Shown here one piece after another: positions 6,618 through 10,626 of a DNA stretch of 10,626 nucleotides. The notes under the pieces were generated by a model. That model saw nothing but the letters and a program-made list of their open reading frames with translations. It ran no database searches and was not told where the DNA came from. A program made the position numbers and the translations under genes. Within the stretch, counting starts at the first letter, position 1. The number at the start of each line of letters is the position of its first letter. The stretch spans positions 1-10,626 of the forward strand of contig CAAFNG010000083.1 in assembly GCA_900764225.1 (NCBI GenBank), given 5' to 3'. This DNA comes from Lachnospiraceae bacterium. GTDB taxonomy: Bacteria; Bacillota; Clostridia; Lachnospirales; Lachnospiraceae.

Positions 6618-8564
6618 ATGGGAAGAGCAGCAAATTCAAGTATTGATCTGAAAAACATCCACATCACAGACAGTTTCTGGAACAAATACGTACATCTGGT
6701 AAAGGATGTGATCATTCCATACCAGTGGGACATTTTAAATGACCGTCTGGAGGACGTGGAGACCAGTCACTGTATTGAGAACTTCAAAATTGCAGCAGGA
6801 GAAAGCGAAGGCGAATTCCAGGGAGCCGTTTTTCAGGATACGGATGTTGCCAAATGGCTGGAAGCGGTTGGTTTTGCGCTGAGCTGGGAGCGGGATGAGA
6901 AGCTGGAAGCACTTGCAGACGAGACAATCGACCTGATCGGACGGGCACAGCAGCCGGACGGATACCTGAACACTTATTTTACGATCAAGGAACCGGGACT
7001 TCGCTGGACGAATCTTATGGAAGGTCATGAGCTTTATACAGCCGGGCATATGATCGAGGCTGCAGTGGCATACTACGAAGCAACCGGAAAGAAAAAATTT
7101 CTGGATATCGTCTCCAGATTTGCTGATCTGATCTGTGACACCTTCGGAGCAGAGGAGGGCAAGATTCACGGTTATCCGGGGCATCAGGAAATCGAGCTTG
7201 CACTTGTGAAGCTTTATCGCGTAACGGGAACACGTAAATATCTGGAGCTTGCGAAATATTTCATTGATGCCCGCGGCGAGGGTGAAAACTATTTTCTGAA
7301 TGAAGAAAAGAAACCTGCATTTAAGCGGATCTTCCCGGATTTTCATGATTATAACCCGGCGTATTCCCAGTCACATCAGCCTGTAAGAAAGCAGAAAACA
7401 GCAGAAGGTCATGCGGTTCGTGCCAATTATATGTATTCTGCAATGGCAGATCTGGCCTGCGAATATGAGGATGACAGACTGAAAGCGGCATGTGAGAACC
7501 TGTGGGACAATATGGTGCACAAAAGAATGTATATTACAGGAAGTGTCGGTTCATCCGGAATCCTGGAGCGTTTTACAACGGATTATGATTTGCCCAATGC
7601 CAGCAACTATTCAGAAACCTGTGCATCGATCGCACTTGCCATGTTCGGAAAGAGAATGGCAGATATGGAAAAAGATGCTTCTTATATGGATGCAGTGGAG
7701 AGGGCTTTGTACAACACGGTTCTTTCCGGAATCGCCATGGATGGAAAAAGCTTTTTCTACGTAAATCCACTGGAGGTATGGCCTGCAAACTGTATTCCGA
7801 GGACTTCCATGGAGCATGTGAAGCCTGTAAGACAGAAATGGTTTGGGGTTGCCTGCTGTCCTCCGAACATTACAAGAACCCTGGCATCACTTGGACAATA
7901 TGTTTATTTCCAGGAAAAAGATCAGATTTATGTAAACTTATATATTGCAAATGAGACAGAGGTTCAGATCGGCGGAAATCCATTTAAGATCACTCTGGAA
8001 GGTAATTTCCCATGGGAAAATAATCTGCGGTTCACAGTGGATGGAGAGAGTGAATCAGAGGGTATGATCGCATTTCGTGTGCCATCCTATGCGAAAAATT
8101 TTTGTATTTTACATAACGGCCAGAAGGTTGAGATAAAAACGGAAAAAGGTTATGCGAAGATTGCCGGAAAATTTTCTCATGAGATTTTTGAGATCAGCTT
8201 TGAGGCACCGGCAGTATTTGTACATGCAAATCCGCAGGTAAGAGCGGACGCAGCAAAAACTGCTGTAGTAAAAGGTCCTCTTGTGTATTGCCTTGAGGAA
8301 GCTGACAATGGAGATGACCTTTCTGCACTCCTGATCGATACAGCACAGACACCGGAGGAGATTTATGATGACCAGCTTCTGGGAGGCTGCAGCGTGGTTC
8401 ATATTTCCGGAAGAAAAATTTCCGGTGAGGGATGGAATGAGCATGTTCTGTATCAGGAAAAGCCGGTCAGCCTTGAAGATGTGAAGCTGACGCTGGTGCC
8501 ATATTGCTACTGGGGCAACCGCAAGGCAGGAGAGATGCTTGTGTGGATGAAGGAGAGCCTGTAA
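6618..8564 (+). CDS. GH127 family beta-L-arabinofuranosidase
   Basis: This is a glycoside hydrolase of family 127 (formerly DUF1680), whose studied members such as Bifidobacterium HypBA1 release L-arabinose from beta-1,2-linked arabinofuranosyl groups of plant hydroxyproline-rich glycoproteins. The 648-residue length matches HypBA1 (658). An (alpha/alpha)6-barrel-like N-terminal part is followed by beta-sandwich regions. Key residues line up with the HypBA1 set as I remember it: Glu317 (acid/base), zinc ligands Glu333 and Cys335 in YSETC, and Cys413-Cys414 in GVACCPPN, with Cys413 the nucleophile. There is no signal peptide, so it acts in the cytoplasm on imported oligosaccharides, yet no transporter gene is in the window. 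The ribosome site is AGGAGG, nine bases before the ATG. GH127 also includes members with other specificities (e.g. 3-C-carboxy-5-deoxy-L-xylose/aceric acid), so the substrate is inferred. Confidence 0.92.
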   Translation: MGRAANSSIDLKNIHITDSFWNKYVHLVKDVIIPYQWDILNDRLEDVETSHCIENFKIAAGESEGEFQGAVFQDTDVAKWLEAVGFALSWERDEKLEALADETIDLIGRAQQPDGYLNTYFTIKEPGLRWTNLMEGHELYTAGHMIEAAVAYYEATGKKKFLDIVSRFADLICDTFGAEEGKIHGYPGHQEIELALVKLYRVTGTRKYLELAKYFIDARGEGENYFLNEEKKPAFKRIFPDFHDYNPAYSQSHQPVRKQKTAEGHAVRANYMYSAMADLACEYEDDRLKAACENLWDNMVHKRMYITGSVGSSGILERFTTDYDLPNASNYSETCASIALAMFGKRMADMEKDASYMDAVERALYNTVLSGIAMDGKSFFYVNPLEVWPANCIPRTSMEHVKPVRQKWFGVACCPPNITRTLASLGQYVYFQEKDQIYVNLYIANETEVQIGGNPFKITLEGNFPWENNLRFTVDGESESEGMIAFRVPSYAKNFCILHNGQKVEIKTEKGYAKIAGKFSHEIFEISFEAPAVFVHANPQVRADAAKTAVVKGPLVYCLEEADNGDDLSALLIDTAQTPEEIYDDQLLGGCSVVHISGRKISGEGWNEHVLYQEKPVSLEDVKLTLVPYCYWGNRKAGEMLVWMKESL

Positions 8565-8603
8565 AAAAATTTTGCTGTTTTTTCATAAGTGATTTTTTCC
8601 AGC

Positions 8604-8630
8604 TTTTTCCGGGATAGAACACCGGAAAAA
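8604..8630. repeat. 9-bp inverted repeat between GH127 and the lipoprotein gene
   Basis: TTTTTCCGG (8604-8612) and CCGGAAAAA (8622-8630) pair perfectly around a 9-base loop. No T-run follows on either strand, so it is an atypical terminator at best. A weaker alternative is GCTG (8574-8577) with CAGC (8600-8603) followed by five T. Together these may reduce readthrough from GH127. I see no convincing promoter for the lipoprotein gene. Confidence 0.4.
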
Positions 8631-8676
8631 AGGCCATATTATGAGTACAGAATTTTTTAAAAAAGGAGAAGATCAC

Positions 8677-9117
8677 ATGAAAAAATGGAAAGCGATATTT
8701 TTCGGAACCCTGTTGACGCTGTCCTTATGTACATTTACAGCCTGCGGTACAGATGTAAACAATGCCGATGAGACGGTGGATGAGAAGGAAAATAATGCAG
8801 CAGATAGCAAGAATGATGCTGCGGCTCAGGATGAGATCACAGAGAATGAAGCAGACAACGACGGTGTGATGGATAACGGAGATATTGTGGAGGATTCCGG
8901 AACAGACAACAATGAGATGGCCGGAGGAAATGCCACGGTAACACCAGGTGGAAATGCCGCGACAGTGACTCCGGGTACAGGTGATGCCAACGGAAACGGC
9001 AATGACGGGACAGTATCCGGTGAGCTGGGAGACAGTGTGAAGGATCTCGGGGATGGTGTCGGAAATGCGGTGGATGATATCGGAAACGCAGTGGGAAATG
9101 CTGTAGAAGGACGATAG
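8677..9117 (+). CDS. Small acidic lipoprotein with low-complexity body and C-terminal 11-residue repeats
   Basis: I do not recognise a named family. The 146-residue product starts with a lipoprotein signal: MKKWKAIFFG, a hydrophobic core, then FTAC with Cys23 as the probable lipidated residue (Phe at -3 is less usual than Leu). Residues 24-112 are rich in Asp, Glu, Asn, Gly and Ala, strongly acidic, probably disordered, with a repeated TVTPG. Residues 117-146 carry three copies of an 11-residue unit. The start at 8677 has AGGAG (8664-8668) eight bases upstream. An in-frame ATG at 8641 would add 12 charged residues before the signal and has no ribosome site. The protein would be anchored outside the membrane. 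Its role is unknown and its neighbours give no clue. Confidence 0.75.
   Translation: MKKWKAIFFGTLLTLSLCTFTACGTDVNNADETVDEKENNAADSKNDAAAQDEITENEADNDGVMDNGDIVEDSGTDNNEMAGGNATVTPGGNAATVTPGTGDANGNGNDGTVSGELGDSVKDLGDGVGNAVDDIGNAVGNAVEGR
9025..9114 (+). repeat. 33-bp coding repeat (11-residue units) in the lipoprotein
   Basis: Units begin at 9025 (LGDSVKDLGDG), 9058 (VGNAVDDIGNA) and 9091 (VGNAVEGR, partial). The hydrophobic residues L117, V121, L124, V128, V132, I135, V139 and V143 are spaced 4-3-4-4-3-4-4, a hendecad pattern. The DNA copies have diverged at synonymous sites, so this is an old repeat kept by selection or similar composition, not a recent duplication. Confidence 0.65.
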
Positions 9118-9142
9118 GATATCCGGCAGAAAAATCCCGGCG

Positions 9143-9171
9143 TTGCACAAAAATGCCGCGAATGCTATTAT
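9143..9171 (+). promoter_or_regulatory. Candidate promoter of the HisA-like gene
   Basis: TTGCAC (9143-9148), a 17-base spacer and TATTAT (9166-9171), preceded by TGC, form a promoter with an extended -10 element. Transcription should begin near 9178, about 20 bases before the start codon. This suggests the gene is expressed on its own rather than from the lipoprotein gene. Confidence 0.5.
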
Positions 9172-9199
9172 CAATGTATGGAAAGAAAACGGAGGATAA

Positions 9200-9976
9200 A
9201 TGACTATGAAATTCAGACCATGCATTGATATACATAATGGACAGGTGAAGCAGATTGTAGGCGGAAGCCTGAAGGATCAGGGAGATCAGGCAGCAGAGAA
9301 TTTTGTTTCTGAGCAGGATGCGGCTTTTTATGCAGAGCTTTACAGGAAATCCGGCTTAAAGGGCGGTCACGTGATCCTACTCAACGGAAAAGATTCTCCT
9401 TATTATGAAGCAACGCGTAAGCAGGCGCTTCTTGCACTGGGAAAATACCCTGGCGGACTCCAGATCGGAGGCGGCATCAATCCGGAAAATGCACCGGAAT
9501 ATCTGGAAGCAGGTGCCAGTCACGTGATCGTTACCTCTTATGTTTTTAAGAATGGCGTGATTTCCTGGGACAATCTGGAAAAAATCCGTGACACAGTTGG
9601 GAAAGAACATCTTGTGCTGGATTTAAGCTGCCGCAAAAAAGATGGCAGCTATTACATTGTCACAGACAGATGGCAGAACTTTACAGAAGAGATCGTAACT
9701 CCTGAGCTTATGAATAAACTTGGAAGCTACTGTGATGAATTTCTTGTTCATGCAGTGGATGTGGAAGGAAAGGCCCATGGTGTGGAAAAAGAGCTCGCCG
9801 CGATTCTGGGAGGGTACACAGCACATCCGGTTACCTATGCAGGCGGCGTTGGTTCCATGGAGGACATTGAGGTGCTGCGCGAGGCAGGGCAGGGAAGGCT
9901 GGATGTGACGGTTGGCAGTGCACTGGATATTTTTGGCGGAAGCATTCCATTTGAGACTCTGGCAGCGATGAAATAG
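9200..9976 (+). CDS. hisA: HisA of the eukaryotic His6 type (ProFAR isomerase)
   Basis: HisA isomerises the ProFAR aminoaldose to the ketose PRFAR in histidine synthesis. The 258-residue sequence follows the eukaryotic His6 pattern rather than the usual bacterial HisA (about 240 residues). Visible blocks are CIDIHNGQVKQIVGG (8-22), NFVSEQDAAFYAELY (34-48), LQIGGGIN (87-94), VLDLSCRK (139-146), FLVHAVDVEG (181-190), YAGGVGSMEDI (213-223) and VGSALDIFGG (238-247). Asp10 and Asp141 occupy the two catalytic acid positions of the barrel; GGGIN and VGSALD are phosphate-binding loops. GGAGG (9191-9195) is four bases before this ATG and ten before a second in-frame ATG at 9206, so the start is ambiguous by two residues. 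No other histidine gene is present. The activity is well supported by family similarity; transfer history is inference. Confidence 0.88.
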   Translation: MTMKFRPCIDIHNGQVKQIVGGSLKDQGDQAAENFVSEQDAAFYAELYRKSGLKGGHVILLNGKDSPYYEATRKQALLALGKYPGGLQIGGGINPENAPEYLEAGASHVIVTSYVFKNGVISWDNLEKIRDTVGKEHLVLDLSCRKKDGSYYIVTDRWQNFTEEIVTPELMNKLGSYCDEFLVHAVDVEGKAHGVEKELAAILGGYTAHPVTYAGGVGSMEDIEVLREAGQGRLDVTVGSALDIFGGSIPFETLAAMK

Positions 9977-9999
9977 AGGGAATAGTTGCGCATTCATGA

Positions 10000-10015
10000 C
10001 AAAAAGATCTTTTTG
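10000..10015. repeat. Perfect 16-bp AT-rich palindrome after the HisA-like gene
   Basis: CAAAAAGATCTTTTTG is a perfect palindrome 23 bases after the HisA stop codon. As RNA its 3' arm supplies a run of five U, so it might end transcription in either direction, but the stem is almost all A-T and weak. It may equally be a protein site or chance in AT-rich DNA. Confidence 0.35.
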
Positions 10016-10088
10016 CAGGAATATAAAGAATGAATTTAGAAAAAATTTGTGAAATTTTTGAAAAGTGATGTTAAAATTCAACTTAATG

Positions 10089-10097
10089 TGTTATAAT
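10089..10097 (+). promoter_or_regulatory. Extended -10 promoter of hpf
   Basis: TGTTATAAT combines a perfect TATAAT with an upstream TGn extension. No good -35 lies 16-18 bases upstream (TGTTAA or GTTAAA), which is typical of extended -10 promoters. Transcription should start near 10104, about 25 bases before the start codon. Confidence 0.65.
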
Positions 10098-10129
10098 AGG
10101 CACATAAAACAGCAAAGGGGATGGAAGTC

Positions 10130-10626
10130 ATGAAATTTATTATTAGTGGAAAGAATATAGCAGTAACAGAAGGACTTAAAACAGCTGTTGAGGACAAGCT
10201 TGGAAAGCTTGAAAGGTATTTCACTCCTGAAACTGAGATTTCAGTAACCTTAAGTGTTGAGAAGGATCGCCAGAAGATCGAGGTAACAATTCCTGTGAAA
10301 GGTAACATTATCCGTTCCGAGCAGGTAAGCAATGATATGTATGTATCCATCGATCTGGTAGAAGAGGTAATTGAACGTCAGCTTCGTAAATACAAGAACA
10401 AGATCGTCGACAAACAGCAGGAATCCACGAACTTCCAGAAAGCATACCTTGATAAGGATTATGAAGAGGATGAGGAAGTTAAGATCATCCGTACTAAGAA
10501 ATTCGGTATCAAACCAATGTATCCGGAAGATGCATGCGTACAGATGGAACTGCTCGGACATAATTTCTTTGTATTCTACAATGCAGAGACAGAGCAGGTA
10601 AATGTAGTTTACAAACGTAAAGGCAA
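10130..10626 (+). CDS. hpf: Long-form ribosome hibernation promoting factor (partial, runs off the right edge)
   Basis: The reading frame from the ATG at 10130 stays open for 165 codons to the window end. It begins MKFIISGKNIAVTEGLKTAV, typical of the HPF/RaiA/YfiA fold, with the basic segment ERYFTPE following in the first domain (about 1-100). The acidic linker KDYEEDEEVKI then leads into a C-terminal domain with TKKFGIKPMYPEDACVQMEL and LLGHNFFVFYNAET. That second domain marks the long HPF of Firmicutes, which dimerises 70S ribosomes into inactive 100S particles in stationary phase. Usual length is about 175-190 residues, so only the last few are missing. An in-frame ATG at 10121 directly abuts AAAGGGG (10114-10120) and could not be used with it; 10130 has nine-base spacing. 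Confidence 0.95.
   Translation, partial: MKFIISGKNIAVTEGLKTAVEDKLGKLERYFTPETEISVTLSVEKDRQKIEVTIPVKGNIIRSEQVSNDMYVSIDLVEEVIERQLRKYKNKIVDKQQESTNFQKAYLDKDYEEDEEVKIIRTKKFGIKPMYPEDACVQMELLGHNFFVFYNAETEQVNVVYKRKG

Noticed and set aside
8725..9225. Minus-strand open frames (166 and 132 codons) opposite the lipoprotein gene
   Set aside because: They arise from the repetitive Asp/Asn/Gly codons of the lipoprotein. The plus-strand reading has a ribosome site, signal peptide and lipobox; the antisense frames have none.
1..10626. CRISPR array, mobile element, phage or toxin-antitoxin genes
   Set aside because: I saw no regularly spaced direct repeats, transposase or integrase motifs, terminal inverted repeats or target duplications. 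Every sizeable coding region is explained by chromosomal housekeeping or carbohydrate genes.

Overview
The window looks like chromosomal DNA from a low-to-moderate-GC Gram-positive anaerobe of the class Clostridia, most likely a gut Lachnospiraceae relative. The basis is strong AGGAGG-type ribosome sites, sigma-A-like promoters with extended -10 elements, the gene set (TypA, a two-domain SSB-like protein, a short CobO, DapA/DapB, a LacI/GH127 pair, long-form HPF) and an acidic lipoprotein. The sequence does not let me name a species.

Layout. Positions 1-142 lie downstream of typA and hold a nested inverted repeat. A possible ribosome site for a further minus-strand gene sits at the extreme left edge. 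typA (143-1975, minus) diverges from an SSB-like gene with two OB-fold-like halves (2179-2805). Next, on the plus strand, come a short CobO-type corrinoid adenosyltransferase, dapA and dapB (2958-5164). They are tightly spaced, have one recognisable promoter in front, and end at a clear intrinsic terminator (5210-5242). A LacI-family regulator (5259-6311) begins 16 bases after that terminator. It is followed by a 306-base regulatory region and a cytoplasmic GH127 beta-L-arabinofuranosidase (6618-8564). A small acidic lipoprotein (8677-9117), an orphan HisA of the eukaryotic His6 type (9200-9976) and the start of the ribosome hibernation factor gene hpf (10130 to the window end) complete the window.

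How the genes work together. DapA and DapB catalyse two consecutive steps of the lysine/diaminopimelate pathway. The LacI regulator and GH127 form a self-contained sugar-utilisation module. The region between them has a good promoter (TTGACG-17 bp-TATAAG) bracketed by two near-identical 16-bp palindromes with the central CG typical of LacI/GalR operators, 124 bp apart centre to centre. It also carries degenerate half-sites and a separate 10-bp inverted repeat in the leader. TypA and HPF are ribosome-associated stress and housekeeping factors at the two ends.

I found no CRISPR array, transposon, phage gene, tRNA or rRNA, and no gene cluster that looks like a new defence or biosynthetic system. 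The points most worth a second look are the LacI/GH127 control region, the eukaryotic-type HisA, the 11-residue repeats in the lipoprotein and the duplicated OB fold in the SSB-like protein.
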